The notes beneath the pieces are model-generated. The model saw nothing but the letters and a program-made list of their open reading frames with translations, did not search any database and had not been told where the DNA came from. A DNA stretch of 22,427 bases from Collinsella sp. (lineage in GTDB: Bacteria > Actinomycetota > Coriobacteriia > Coriobacteriales > Coriobacteriaceae), in NCBI GenBank assembly GCA_019425045.1, contig JAHYYI010000029.1, positions 1-22,427 of the forward strand, written 5' to 3'. How positions within the stretch are numbered: the first letter of the stretch is position 1; each line of letters starts with the position of its first letter. This document shows, piece by piece, positions 1 through 7,994 of the stretch. The position numbers were made by a program, and so were the translations under genes.

Positions 1-55
1 GGTGCGGGAACGGCCTATTTGCTCAATGTGTTCGGCTGAGATCGGAAATCAACCG

Positions 56-111
56 TAGCCGTTGGGGACGTTCCTTTACGACTAGTCGTTTAAGAACGTC
101 CCCAACGGCTA
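56..111. repeat. 56-bp near-perfect palindrome
   Basis: Arms 56-73 and 94-111 are perfectly complementary over 18 bp, each holding TTGGGGACGTTC or its complement. The loop has its own 12-bp palindrome (ACGACTAGTCGT, 78-89) on the same centre, so the whole 56 bp is one palindrome with three mismatched pairs. It lies downstream of the M20 peptidase stop. Neither strand has a T-run after the stem, so it is not a typical intrinsic terminator. A REP/MITE-like dispersed element is the best guess. Confidence 0.8.
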
Positions 112-132
112 ACAAAGGGACTGTCGCCTTGT
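112..132 (-). repeat. degenerate copy of the gene-end palindrome
   Basis: ACAAAGGGACTGTC followed by a CCTTGT arm matches the family seen intact at 4651-4681, with a damaged right arm. It abuts the 56-bp palindrome on its left and ends 6 nt before the M20 stop codon, the same gene-end position as the other copies. Confidence 0.6.
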
Positions 133-138
133 CGAATT

Positions 139-1554
139 CTAGAGCGTTTGGAGCAGGGAGATGAGAAAACGGATGCCCTGGAGGTAGGCTCGGCGGGTGA
201 TGCGCTCGTTGGTGCCGTGGACGCCGCGGTCGCACTCGTCATCGTCGACCACAAAGGCCGAGAAGCGAATGCACTCAGGGCAAATGCGCTGGTAGTTAGC
301 AGCGTCGGTCGCGCCAATCACGGTCGAGGGCACAATTGCCACTGGCTCGAATGATCCGTTTTCCTCCGTCCCCTTTGGATCACGGAAATAGCGGACGGCG
401 ATGGAGCGAACCGCCTCGAGGCCGGGACCACCGATGCGCGGGGACGGCGAGGGCTCGGAGCTGCCGGGGCCCAACTCCACTTCGACACGACCGGCAAGGT
501 CCGCCCCGGCAACCGCCTCACGGCAGCGCGCCACAACGTCGGCCACGCTCGTGCCCTCGAGCATGCGGAAGTTAATGTTTGCCCACATATCCTGCGGCAT
601 TACGTTGGCGCCGGTGCTGCCACCCTCGATCTGCGTGGGCGCGCAGGTGGTGGTCACGAGCGGATAGAGCTTCTTGCTGGTAAGGCACTCGCGCACGATG
701 GCGTCCTTGTTGGCGGCAATCTCGTCGGCCGTGTAGAGCCCCAACTCGATGAGCTGGGCGGCAAGCAAGTCGGTCACGCGCGTCGGCCACTCGATATCGC
801 AGATTGCGGTGATGACACGGCTGAGCACCTCGAGCGATGTGCCGCCGTACGGGTTGGACGAATGCCCGCCCGCGCTCTTTGTCTTGAGCACAATATCGGC
901 ATAGCCCTTCTCGGCGAGATCGGCATGCATAAGCCAACCCTCGCCCGCGCTGTACTCGGCAGCCGGAGCGATGCGGTAATCGCCCTCGTCGATCAGGTAC
1001 TCAAGCTCAATGCCGCGCTCCTCGAGCGCGCGGCCGATGGCGCCTGCGCCGTACTGCGTCGTCTCCTCGTCCTGGCCAAAGGCCAGGAGCAGTGCGCGCT
1101 CGTGCTGCCAACCGTGCGCCAGCGCATACTCAACAGCTTCGAGAATGCCTGCGACCTGGTCCTTCATGTCGATCGCGCCGCGGCCCCAGATGTAGGTATC
1201 GTCCACGCGCCCGCTAAAGGGGGCGTGCGTCCAGTCGGCCTCGGTACCCGGCACCACGGGGACCACGTCCATGTGGCCCATGAGCATAATGGGCTTGAGG
1301 GCAGGGTCGGAACCGCTAAGCGTCACCAACAGCGAATGGTCGATAAGCTCGACCTCGCCTGCCGCGAACACGCGCGGCCACGCCTGCTGCATGTACGCGC
1401 GCAGGTCGTCGAAGGGCTGCCAGTCCACCGCCTCGGCATCCATGCTCGAAATGGTCGGAAACGACAGCACGCGGCCCAGGCGCTCGCACGCGCCGGCCTC
1501 GTCTATATCGGCAAAATCGTCCTCATGCGCAAAGAAGCGCCAAACCTCGGCCAT
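139..1554 (-). CDS. M20 family metallopeptidase (carboxypeptidase S/PM20D1-like)
   Basis: A 471-residue cytoplasmic zinc hydrolase of the M20 family, which cleaves peptide or N-acyl bonds next to an amino acid. Metal-site motifs are visible: GHMDVVPV (H94, D96), GRGAIDMKD (D129), a DEE pair near 162-164, SAGGHSSNP in the dimerisation domain, GATDAANY and a late RGVHGTNE histidine. Length fits the CPS1/PM20D1-like branch. The ATG at 1554 is preceded by GAAAGGATG as a ribosome site. It is the last gene of a minus-strand run behind an amino-acid ABC importer, 72 bp after the ATPase, so it probably processes the imported compound; that is inference. An odd feature is residues 391-401 (DPKGTEENGS region), whose DNA matches an intergenic repeat at 17563-17594. 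Exact substrate unknown. Confidence 0.9.
   Translation of the reverse strand: MAEVWRFFAHEDDFADIDEAGACERLGRVLSFPTISSMDAEAVDWQPFDDLRAYMQQAWPRVFAAGEVELIDHSLLVTLSGSDPALKPIMLMGHMDVVPVVPGTEADWTHAPFSGRVDDTYIWGRGAIDMKDQVAGILEAVEYALAHGWQHERALLLAFGQDEETTQYGAGAIGRALEERGIELEYLIDEGDYRIAPAAEYSAGEGWLMHADLAEKGYADIVLKTKSAGGHSSNPYGGTSLEVLSRVITAICDIEWPTRVTDLLAAQLIELGLYTADEIAANKDAIVRECLTSKKLYPLVTTTCAPTQIEGGSTGANVMPQDMWANINFRMLEGTSVADVVARCREAVAGADLAGRVEVELGPGSSEPSPSPRIGGPGLEAVRSIAVRYFRDPKGTEENGSFEPVAIVPSTVIGATDAANYQRICPECIRFSAFVVDDDECDRGVHGTNERITRRAYLQGIRFLISLLQTL
352..383. repeat. repeat copy inside the M20 coding region
   Basis: A 32-bp stretch with TGATCC/GGATCA ends matches the intergenic sequence at 17563-17594 at 27 of 32 positions, including a 15-bp identical core. 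It is read in frame by the peptidase gene, near residues 391-401. Confidence 0.6.
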
Positions 1555-1578
1555 GACATCCTTTCGATTGTGATGACG

Positions 1579-1603
1579 AGGGCCGCCCCACCGGAGCGGC
1601 CCT
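1579..1603. other. hairpin between the ABC ATPase and M20 genes
   Basis: Perfect 8-bp arms (AGGGCCGC and GCGGCCCT) surround a 9-nt loop in the 72-bp gap. No T-run follows on the minus strand. It could modulate read-through or protect an mRNA end rather than fully terminate. Confidence 0.45.
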
Positions 1604-1626
1604 GCTACATAAGCGTTTGCGGTCGG

Positions 1627-2412
1627 TTATTTGTCCTCGAGATAACGCGAGAGGAACTCGCGAGTGCGCTGGTGCTTGGGATTGCCGAAGAGCTCGGCCG
1701 GCGCGGCGTCCTCGAGCACCACGCCCTTGTCCATAAAGACCACGCGATCGGACACCGTGCGGGCAAAGGCCATCTCGTGCGTGACGACGACCATGGTCAT
1801 GCCATCGGCAGCGAGCTTGCGCATGACCTCGAGCACCTCTCCCACGATCTCGGGGTCGAGTGCGGAGGTCGGCTCGTCGAACAGCATGATCTGCGGATTC
1901 ATGCACAGGGCACGGGCGATGGCCACGCGCTGTTTTTGACCACCGGACAGGCGGCCCACGGCGGCGTGCGCGAACTTTTCGAGCCCCACGCTCGTCAGAT
2001 GCTCCATCGCGACTTTCTCGGCCTCGGTCTTGCTCATCTTTTTGAGCGTGACGGGCGCGAGCGTGCAGTTGTCGAGCACATCCATGTTGTTGAATAGGTT
2101 GAAGCCCTGGAACACCATGCCGATGTCCTCGCGCAGCTTGTTGATATTGCAGCGCTCGGCCGTGAGGTCCTGGCCATGGAACCAGATATGGCCCGCGTCC
2201 GGGGTCTCGAGCAGGTTGAGGCAGCGCAGGAAGGTCGACTTGCCCGAGCCCGAGGCGCCGATGATGGTGACGACCTCGCCGGGGTTAACGGACAGGTCGA
2301 TGCCCTTGAGCACCTCGAGCGAGCCGAAGCTCTTGCGCAGGCCCTCGACGCGGATAAGCGGCTCATTTGTCTGTGCGGCGGCCGCAACGCCGGTAGTGGC
2401 GGTATCTGCCAT
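1627..2412 (-). CDS. amino-acid ABC importer ATPase (GlnQ/HisP family)
   Basis: The 261-residue cytoplasmic ATPase that drives the importer formed with the two upstream genes. Motifs in order: Walker A GASGSGKST (52-60), Q-loop FQG (Q102), signature LSGGQKQR (155-162), Walker B LFDEPTSALD (177-186) and switch histidine in VVTHEM (H212). All catalytic residues are canonical. The family handles polar amino acids. I chose the ATG at 2412 because GAGGAG lies just upstream; an in-frame start at 2487 would run into the permease gene. It starts 22 bp after the permease stop, so the two are co-transcribed. Confidence 0.93.
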   Translation of the reverse strand: MADTATTGVAAAAQTNEPLIRVEGLRKSFGSLEVLKGIDLSVNPGEVVTIIGASGSGKSTFLRCLNLLETPDAGHIWFHGQDLTAERCNINKLREDIGMVFQGFNLFNNMDVLDNCTLAPVTLKKMSKTEAEKVAMEHLTSVGLEKFAHAAVGRLSGGQKQRVAIARALCMNPQIMLFDEPTSALDPEIVGEVLEVMRKLAADGMTMVVVTHEMAFARTVSDRVVFMDKGVVLEDAAPAELFGNPKHQRTREFLSRYLEDK

Positions 2413-2434
2413 GATGATTCTCCTCGTCTTGAGC

Positions 2435-3583
2435 CTAGTTGGAGCTGGGCAGCGTTGCCGGGGCCTCGGCGCCGAGCTTTTTGCCAAAGGCCTCGAGCAG
2501 GCGACTCGCCACGAGCGTCAGGATCAGGTAGACCACGAGAGCCACGCAGTAGACCTCCATCTGGCGGTAGTACACGCCGGCGACGGTGGTGGTGGCGTAC
2601 ATGAGGTCAAACACGCCGATGACCGAGAGCACCGACGAATCCTTGATGTTGATGATGAGCTCGTTGGTGAGCGCCGGAATCGCGTTTTTAATGCCCTGGG
2701 GGAACACGACCTTGCGCATAGCCTGCCACTGCGAAAGACCCAGCGAACGCGCCGCCTCGGCCTGGCCGGGGTCGATCGACTCGATGCCGCCGCGCAGGAC
2801 CTCCATCATATAGGCGGTGGAGTTGAGCGAGATGGTGACGAGGCCAGCGGTAAAGGTACTCCAGATCTGGTTGGCCTGGGCGGTCTCGAAGCCCATGCCA
2901 CGCAAAACGGTGAAGCCCGCGTAATAGATGAGCAGGCCCTGGACCATCATGGGCGTGCCGCGCACGATGGTGGAGTAGATGGTCGCAAAGCCGCGGCCGA
3001 TACTCTTAAAGAAGCGCACCAGGTCGTTATCCACGCGGTCGAACGTCTGAATACGCAGGAACACAAAGAGCAGTGCCAGGAAGAATGCGATGACCGTGCC
3101 GAAGGTGGCAAGCGCGATGGTGATCTCGATACCGCGGATAAAGAAGTCCCCGCTCTTGTAGGTCATGTAGACCAGGCTCGACAAGAAGTCGCTAGGGTTG
3201 GAGTCCGAGACAATACTCACCTGCACCAGGTCGATAAACGACATGACGCAACGGTCGATAAAGAAAATTGCCGCGATGGCGACCACGACATAGCTACCCA
3301 GGCACGCGCCGCGGCGAAAACGCTCGGATGCAAACGGCGACTTTTGGCGATAGTCATTCCAATGCATGAGCTTGGTGACGAGCGCTGCCGCCGACACGAC
3401 GAGCCACGCCCACAGGATTGCCCAAAGGCAGTCCTGGAACACACCCGTGGGCGCCAAGAAGCTCAGCGGCGTGGGGTTGCGCTGACTAAACGCCAGACCG
3501 AGCGCCGCGATAACGCTCGTGCCCAGGTATACATAACGGTGGTCGGCCTTGATAAAGGAGGCCAGACGATTAATGGCTTTCAT
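2435..3583 (-). CDS. amino-acid ABC importer permease with long N-terminal extension
   Basis: A 382-residue inner-membrane permease of the HisM/GlnP type. The transport domain fills roughly residues 150-370 and carries the EAA loop (EAARSLGLSQWQAMRKVVFP) that docks on the ATPase, followed by NELIINIKDSSVLSVIG. Family members are usually about 220 residues. This one has some 140 extra N-terminal residues with about three added hydrophobic segments (near 18-32, 48-70 and 95-120). GGGAGG precedes the ATG at 3583, and only 9 bp separate it from the binding-protein stop. A single permease gene implies a homodimer. The role of the extension is unknown. Confidence 0.9.
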   Translation of the reverse strand: MKAINRLASFIKADHRYVYLGTSVIAALGLAFSQRNPTPLSFLAPTGVFQDCLWAILWAWLVVSAAALVTKLMHWNDYRQKSPFASERFRRGACLGSYVVVAIAAIFFIDRCVMSFIDLVQVSIVSDSNPSDFLSSLVYMTYKSGDFFIRGIEITIALATFGTVIAFFLALLFVFLRIQTFDRVDNDLVRFFKSIGRGFATIYSTIVRGTPMMVQGLLIYYAGFTVLRGMGFETAQANQIWSTFTAGLVTISLNSTAYMMEVLRGGIESIDPGQAEAARSLGLSQWQAMRKVVFPQGIKNAIPALTNELIINIKDSSVLSVIGVFDLMYATTTVAGVYYRQMEVYCVALVVYLILTLVASRLLEAFGKKLGAEAPATLPSSN

Positions 3584-3592
3584 GCTGCCTCC

Positions 3593-4519
3593 CTATGCCG
3601 GCTGACGGTCGAGGCACGCGTCCCACATTTGGTCGCGCTCCTCTTGGCTAATGCCCTTGAGTGTCTTGTCGATGAGCTTAAGCAGCTTGTCCGAGCCCTT
3701 GCGGCAGCCGACGTTTGCCGTGACCTCCTGCTTAAAGCCCTCGCCCTCGGCAAATTGAATCGGCACGATACCCGGGTTTTGGGCCATATAGCCCTTCTCG
3801 TTCTCGGTGTTGTAGGTCACGGCGTCGCAGGTGCCCTGCAGCAGGTTCGAGAACACCGTGGGGACGGAGTCGACCGGGTTTTTGTGAACGACGCCCGGAA
3901 TCTCGTCGATGACGGTATCGAGCATGGTGTCCTTTTGCCCGAGGACCGTAGCGCCGCTAAAGTCGCTGAGCTTGGTCGCATTCTGGTAGGGCGAGCCCTC
4001 TTTTACGAACAGGCCAAAGTAACCGATAAAGTACGGGTCGGAAAAGCCGACGGACTCCTCGCGCTCGGGCGTGGCGCTCATGCCGGCGATGATGAGGTCG
4101 ATCTGGCCGTTGTTGAGCGAGTCGATAAGGCCCGAGAAGCTCTGCTTGACGGCAACGGGCTCGCCGCCGAGAGCCTTGCAGACGATCTTGGCGATCTGCA
4201 CGTCGTAGCCATCGGCATAGGCGCCCTGCACGTTGTCGATGGGGATGGTGTACTCGCTGGCTTCGGAGACCTGCCAGTTGTACGGGGCGTAGGCCGCCTC
4301 CATGCCGATGCGGATCTTATCCTTGCCGATCACGGAATCGGACAGGTCGTCGCGACCGCCGCCCGTGGTGGGCTGGACCACCTTGAGCGTGGACGGGCGC
4401 TGGCAGCCGGCAAGCGCGCCGGCGACGACGGAAGCACTCGCAGCGAGGGCGCTACCCAGGAAGATGCGACGACTGCACACCGGCTGGGTCTGCGCGTCGC
4501 GCTGTAGTCGAGGTTTCAT
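3593..4519 (-). CDS. amino-acid-binding lipoprotein of the ABC importer (family 3 solute-binding protein)
   Basis: A 308-residue extracytoplasmic receptor that captures the substrate for the permease. The N-terminus reads CSRRIFLGSALAAS, a twin-arginine-like signal, and ends in a LAGC lipobox with the cysteine near residue 38, so a Tat-exported lipoprotein is likely. The mature part follows the SBP_bac_3 plan: IRIGMEAAYAPYNW, a GYDVQIAKIVCKALGG segment, and DLIIAGMSATPEREESVGFS, the ligand-carboxylate-binding region. GGAAAGG lies before the ATG at 4519. It is first in the operon and has its own extended -10 promoter. The ligand is probably a polar or basic amino acid, but this is not resolved. 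Confidence 0.92.
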   Translation of the reverse strand: MKPRLQRDAQTQPVCSRRIFLGSALAASASVVAGALAGCQRPSTLKVVQPTTGGGRDDLSDSVIGKDKIRIGMEAAYAPYNWQVSEASEYTIPIDNVQGAYADGYDVQIAKIVCKALGGEPVAVKQSFSGLIDSLNNGQIDLIIAGMSATPEREESVGFSDPYFIGYFGLFVKEGSPYQNATKLSDFSGATVLGQKDTMLDTVIDEIPGVVHKNPVDSVPTVFSNLLQGTCDAVTYNTENEKGYMAQNPGIVPIQFAEGEGFKQEVTANVGCRKGSDKLLKLIDKTLKGISQEERDQMWDACLDRQPA

Positions 4520-4562
4520 CTGATGCCTTTCCTATATTGTTTAATCAACAACAGAACAGGAT

Positions 4563-4571
4563 AGTATAGCA
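4563..4571 (-). promoter_or_regulatory. extended -10 promoter of the ABC importer operon
   Basis: Minus-strand TGCTATACT fits the extended -10 form TGnTATAAT with one mismatch. It lies about 43 nt upstream of the binding-protein ATG and just after the terminator of the gene before it. No good -35 box is visible, as is common for extended -10 promoters. Confidence 0.6.
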
Positions 4572-4607
4572 GCGGCACCGATGGGGCGTTCGCAGAGGAT
4601 TAACCTA

Positions 4608-4639
4608 GAAAAAGCCCCCTGCCGGGTGGCAGAGGGCTT
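4608..4639 (-). terminator. intrinsic terminator after the aldose epimerase gene
   Basis: A 12-bp stem (4612-4623 with 4628-4639) and GGGT/ACCC loop is followed by TTTTT on the minus strand. The only non-Watson-Crick pair is a G-U wobble in the minus-strand RNA, which confirms the direction. It separates the epimerase unit from the ABC importer promoter. Confidence 0.85.
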
Positions 4640-4650
4640 ATCGTGGCGGA

Positions 4651-4681
4651 ATGTGACAAAGGGACTGTCCCTTTGTCACAT
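4651..4681. repeat. gene-end palindrome, intact copy
   Basis: Perfect 15-bp arms (ATGTGACAAAGGGAC and its complement) flank a single central base. It ends at 4681, directly against the epimerase stop codon at 4682. It serves as the reference copy for the family at 112, 6607, 8080 and 12974. Confidence 0.9.
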
Positions 4682-5575
4682 TTAGAGCAGGGTAACGCTA
4701 AAGGAGCGCTTGTCGGTGGCGCCGGGGGCCAAGACGATGGTGTTGACCTTGTGCTCAAAGACATCGTCCTCGGTGTCCATGGTGGTGTGGCCGGTCCAGG
4801 GCTCGAGCGCCACAAACGGGGCGTCGTTGGCGGCAGACCACACGCCGATGTACTTAAATCCCTCAAAGTCGATCTTGACGCCGTGACCCGACTTGCGACC
4901 GCGCAGTGTGAGCGTGGAGCCCGGAGTATCGGTGAACATGATGGCGTCGTTATCGAAGCTACGGTGCGTGATGGGCAGCACGTCCGAGTTATCGGGGGCC
5001 TTGTAGCTGCCCTCGAACGTCATGAGGCCATCGGGCGTGATGATGGGGGCCTCGTTGGTCCAAGCCTCGGTAAATGCCAGCTCGTAATCCTCGAACGTCT
5101 CGTCCTCGGCACCGGGGGCGGGCACGTTAAATGCAGGATGGCCGCCCACCGAGAACGGCAGGGCCACGTCGCCGGTGTTGGTGACGGCAAAGGTCTGGGT
5201 AAGCGTGGCGTCGCCGATTAGGGCATAGGTCATGTTGAGCTTAAAGTGGAAGGGGAAAGCCTTGAGCGACTCGGGCGTGTCGGTGATCTCGTAGGTGACG
5301 GACGAGCCGTCCTCGGAGACCTCGACCAGCTTGTGCTCGACGATGCGCGCGAGGCCGTGGCGCGGCATCTCGCAGGTGCCAGCCGCAGACGTCGCCGTGT
5401 TGTTGCGCAGCGAGCCCACGATGGGGAACAGAATGGGCGCGTGCTTGCCCCAAAAGGCCGGGTCGCCCTGCCACAGATACTCGTTGCCGTTGAGGGCAAG
5501 GCTCGTGAGCTGGGCTCCCATGGAATCGATGGCCGCGGTAAGGCCGCCGCGCTTGATGGTGGTGACGGTGGACAT
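4682..5575 (-). CDS. aldose 1-epimerase family protein (LacX-like)
   Basis: A 297-residue cytoplasmic sugar mutarotase-like enzyme that interconverts the alpha and beta anomers of an aldose. The LacX-type branch is indicated by APILFPIVGSLRNN (46-59), MPRHGLAR with H73, FSVGGHPAFN with H146, and VALEPWTGH with E258. The two histidines and the glutamate match the usual acid/base set. GGAGGAAG precedes the ATG at 5575; a start at 5599 has no such site. The gene lies 79 bp after the acidic membrane protein on the same strand and ends in the gene-end palindrome and a good terminator. Sugar specificity cannot be read from the sequence. Confidence 0.88.
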   Translation of the reverse strand: MSTVTTIKRGGLTAAIDSMGAQLTSLALNGNEYLWQGDPAFWGKHAPILFPIVGSLRNNTATSAAGTCEMPRHGLARIVEHKLVEVSEDGSSVTYEITDTPESLKAFPFHFKLNMTYALIGDATLTQTFAVTNTGDVALPFSVGGHPAFNVPAPGAEDETFEDYELAFTEAWTNEAPIITPDGLMTFEGSYKAPDNSDVLPITHRSFDNDAIMFTDTPGSTLTLRGRKSGHGVKIDFEGFKYIGVWSAANDAPFVALEPWTGHTTMDTEDDVFEHKVNTIVLAPGATDKRSFSVTLL

Positions 5576-5654
5576 GCTACTTCCTCCAAAAGTAAACAAC
5601 AGTGTCGAGGGCTATTGTCCCACTCTTGGCGGCAAGGAGAAGCGGCAGGCGCAG

Positions 5655-6530
5655 TTATTGAGCAATCGCGTAAAGGTCAAACCCGCCCTGCGGCGTGCTG
5701 TCGACGGTATCGGGTGCTTGCGAGTTAAAACTCACCGGGACCATGCGCTTTGAGGCGCGGAAACGCGTGCCGTCGGTGGCGACGGGCGCTTCATCGACGG
5801 TGAGCTCGTAGTCACCGGGCTTGAGCTCGATGCCGTCACCTTCGGAATTGACGTATTGGTACTCGTCGATCGCTTGCCCCTTGAGCGTGCGACCCACAAT
5901 ATGGACGAGCATCTGGCTGTCGCCGCGCGCGGTGTCCCACGTCGCGCCGTCCTTGACCTCGACCGACACATGTACCGAGCGCGTGCGGCCGAGCGATTGC
6001 TCGACAGATATCTCGACCTTGGCGACGTCTTTTCGCTGTTGTTCAACATGGCTCCAAACGCTACCAATTACCGAGCATGCGATAACGCCGGCCATAAAGG
6101 CGATAAGGATGGGGCCGAGCGGCGAGCGGCGTCCTGCATCTTCCTCGCGAGCCAGGTCGGGGCGATGCGTGGGCGCGGGCGCCTGAGCGCCCTGCGAGGG
6201 CACGTCGAGAATGCTGAAGGATGCCGTGCTATCGGGGTCGATGGTATGGCGCGGCTGCGGGGTCTTTGCCGGCGAGATGGACATATCGGCCGGCTCACCC
6301 AGCGTGGCCGTGGCATCGGCCTTCGCCTCGTCGGCCTCGGCCTGGGCCCAGGCCTGCTCGAAGGTCAGGGGCTCGGCGGGGTCGGAATCGGCATCCGAGT
6401 CAAGCGCATCGCCAGCATCGGAGTCCACATCGGTCCCGTCGCTCAACTCATCGCTTGGCAAGGGCTCGTCCCACACCTCATCCGGAGCCTCGCCCTCACT
6501 GTACCACCATTCAAAGCTATCGATATCCAT
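5655..6530 (-). CDS. acidic single-pass membrane protein, function unknown
   Basis: I do not recognise a family. The 291-residue product has a strongly acidic, low-complexity N-terminal region (about 1-130, rich in Asp, Glu, Ser, Ala and Pro, opening DIDSFEWWYSEGEAPDEVWD), an RRSPLGP stretch, one membrane segment (about 137-159) and a C-terminal domain of about 130 residues with alternating beta-like segments and LKPGDYELTVDEAPV. The topology suggests an acidic cytoplasmic tail and an exported beta domain. The ATG at 6530 is preferred over a GTG at 6563, because a -10-like TATAAG at 6572-6577 would leave the GTG with almost no leader. It precedes the epimerase gene on the same strand. Confidence 0.75.
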   Translation of the reverse strand: MDIDSFEWWYSEGEAPDEVWDEPLPSDELSDGTDVDSDAGDALDSDADSDPAEPLTFEQAWAQAEADEAKADATATLGEPADMSISPAKTPQPRHTIDPDSTASFSILDVPSQGAQAPAPTHRPDLAREEDAGRRSPLGPILIAFMAGVIACSVIGSVWSHVEQQRKDVAKVEISVEQSLGRTRSVHVSVEVKDGATWDTARGDSQMLVHIVGRTLKGQAIDEYQYVNSEGDGIELKPGDYELTVDEAPVATDGTRFRASKRMVPVSFNSQAPDTVDSTPQGGFDLYAIAQ

Positions 6531-6571
6531 ACGGGGCGCCCCCTTGGCCTCGCAAATAAACACTTGCTAGC

Positions 6572-6577
6572 CTTATA
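6572..6577 (-). promoter_or_regulatory. possible -10 box for the acidic membrane protein
   Basis: Minus-strand TATAAG lies 42 nt upstream of the chosen ATG. There is no convincing -35 box at 16-18 nt, so this is only a candidate. Confidence 0.3.
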
Positions 6578-6606
6578 CCCCCAGACGGCACGGCGGCTCG
6601 CATGGA

Positions 6607-6637
6607 ATGTAACAAAGGGACTATCCCTTTGTCACAT
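6607..6637. repeat. gene-end palindrome, copy with two mismatches
   Basis: It has the same 31-bp design as 4651-4681, with mismatched pairs at 6611/6633 and 6621/6623. It ends 7 nt before the stop codon of the DUF4143-type ATPase. Confidence 0.85.
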
Positions 6638-6644
6638 TTTGCGT

Positions 6645-7961
6645 TTAGCCGTGGGCGATCTTGTTTCTCAGCAAGAAGTCGACCGCCCCTACGATTCTGA
6701 TGCCGTCGATGTCTGTTGGATGCTCACCATCCCTGACGATCAGGATCTTCTCGTACGAATCAGGGATTTTTCCCAGCGTGTTTAGTTTGAGCGGTCGCAG
6801 CTCGCGCTCTCTGGTCGCCTCGGCATCGATCCGTTCGGTAACCTGGATATATTTACGGTCCGATCCCTCGCCGATTGCGACAAAGTCGATTTCCCCCGCG
6901 CGCAGATGGCCGCAAAACACTTCGTATCCTTCAAAGACAAGCTGGTTGTAGATAACGTTCTCGAGCATCCTTCCGCTATCGCTGCCTCTATATCCGTCAA
7001 GATAGCTGCGGATTCCCGTGTCGGCTATGTAATATTTACCGCCTGTCTTGAGAAGCTCCCGCCCCTTGACGTCATACCTTTTTACCTTGGTAAACAGGTA
7101 CGTCTCTTCCAGAGCGTCAATATACGCCGACACCGTCGATGCGTTGGTCTTACCGCCCGATGATTCGTTGAGCGTCCCTACGATTTTGTTGACCGAGGTT
7201 TGATTGGAGATGTTGTCTGCCAGATACGCACAGAGCCGCTCGAGAACGTCGTGCTTGGTGATAGCTCCGCGACCTCTACGCGTCGCGCGCAATAGGATAT
7301 CGCGCGCGACAATCGTCTGATAGAGGCTGCGGATGTAGTCGCGGCACGGTTCGCGTCTCGGCTCGTCATGAGCCAGAAACGGCATGCCGCCATAGGTTAT
7401 GTACTGCTCGAGCACGGTGTTTGAATTAAGGCGATCGCCCGTCTTGGAAACGAGCTCGGCCCTCTCGCCAAGCCCTTCGGCGACGACCGCATCAATCGAG
7501 CGAAAATCAAGATACTCGCCAAACGTGAGCGGCTGCATCTTGACCTCGATATACCGGCCCGAGATAAGCGTTGCAAGCTCGCTCGATAGCAAAAAGGCAT
7601 TGGAGCCCGTGACATAGATATCGCACGGCAAATCAATTCGAAGCGAGTTAACCGCCTTTTCCCAGCCCTCGACATTCTGGAGCTCGTCAAAGAATAGATA
7701 GGGGCGATCGACACCGTCAACGCGCTCCCGAACCATGCGATAAAACGTCAGGTAATCTGTAATCCCCGCATACTCTAGAGATTCCATCTTAAAGGTCAGC
7801 AAACGCTCGGCCGGCACCCCCTGTTGCGCCAGGTGCTCCCTCATCATGTCCAATAACGTGGATTTGCCGCAACGGCGTATACCCGTCACGATTTTAATGA
7901 GGTCGGTATCCTGAAAAGCAATGAGTCGATCGAGATAGCGGCTTCGGCGAACGATGTTCAT
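6645..7961 (-). CDS. AAA ATPase with DUF4143-type C-terminal domain
   Basis: A 438-residue predicted cytoplasmic ATPase of the family common in gut anaerobes (AAA_14 followed by DUF4143). Visible motifs are Walker A GIRRCGKST (27-35), Walker B RPYLFFDELQNV (D92, E93), the sensor-like YVTGSNAFLLS (117-126) and GRYIEVKMQPLTFGEYLDF (136-153). The C-terminal half contains AGEIDFVAIGEGSDRKYIQV, a nuclease-like D...(E/Q)xK-type pattern often seen in this family. The biological role of the family is not established. GGGAG precedes the ATG at 7961. Codon use looks less GC-biased than neighbouring genes, and it stands alone between palindromes, which suggests acquisition by transfer. Confidence 0.88.
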   Translation of the reverse strand: MNIVRRSRYLDRLIAFQDTDLIKIVTGIRRCGKSTLLDMMREHLAQQGVPAERLLTFKMESLEYAGITDYLTFYRMVRERVDGVDRPYLFFDELQNVEGWEKAVNSLRIDLPCDIYVTGSNAFLLSSELATLISGRYIEVKMQPLTFGEYLDFRSIDAVVAEGLGERAELVSKTGDRLNSNTVLEQYITYGGMPFLAHDEPRREPCRDYIRSLYQTIVARDILLRATRRGRGAITKHDVLERLCAYLADNISNQTSVNKIVGTLNESSGGKTNASTVSAYIDALEETYLFTKVKRYDVKGRELLKTGGKYYIADTGIRSYLDGYRGSDSGRMLENVIYNQLVFEGYEVFCGHLRAGEIDFVAIGEGSDRKYIQVTERIDAEATRERELRPLKLNTLGKIPDSYEKILIVRDGEHPTDIDGIRIVGAVDFLLRNKIAHG

Positions 7962-7994
7962 AGAGTCTCCCTAGCGCTCGACCAGGCGTGAAAC

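Noticed and set aside
1579..1603. Intrinsic terminator between the ABC ATPase and M20 genes
   Set aside because: The stem is good but no T-run follows on the transcribed strand, so it is listed only as a hairpin.
2030..4507. Very long open frame on the plus strand across the ABC importer genes
   Set aside because: It is antisense to three conserved genes and has His/Asp/Arg-rich, low-complexity composition with no motif, typical of a shadow frame in GC-rich DNA.
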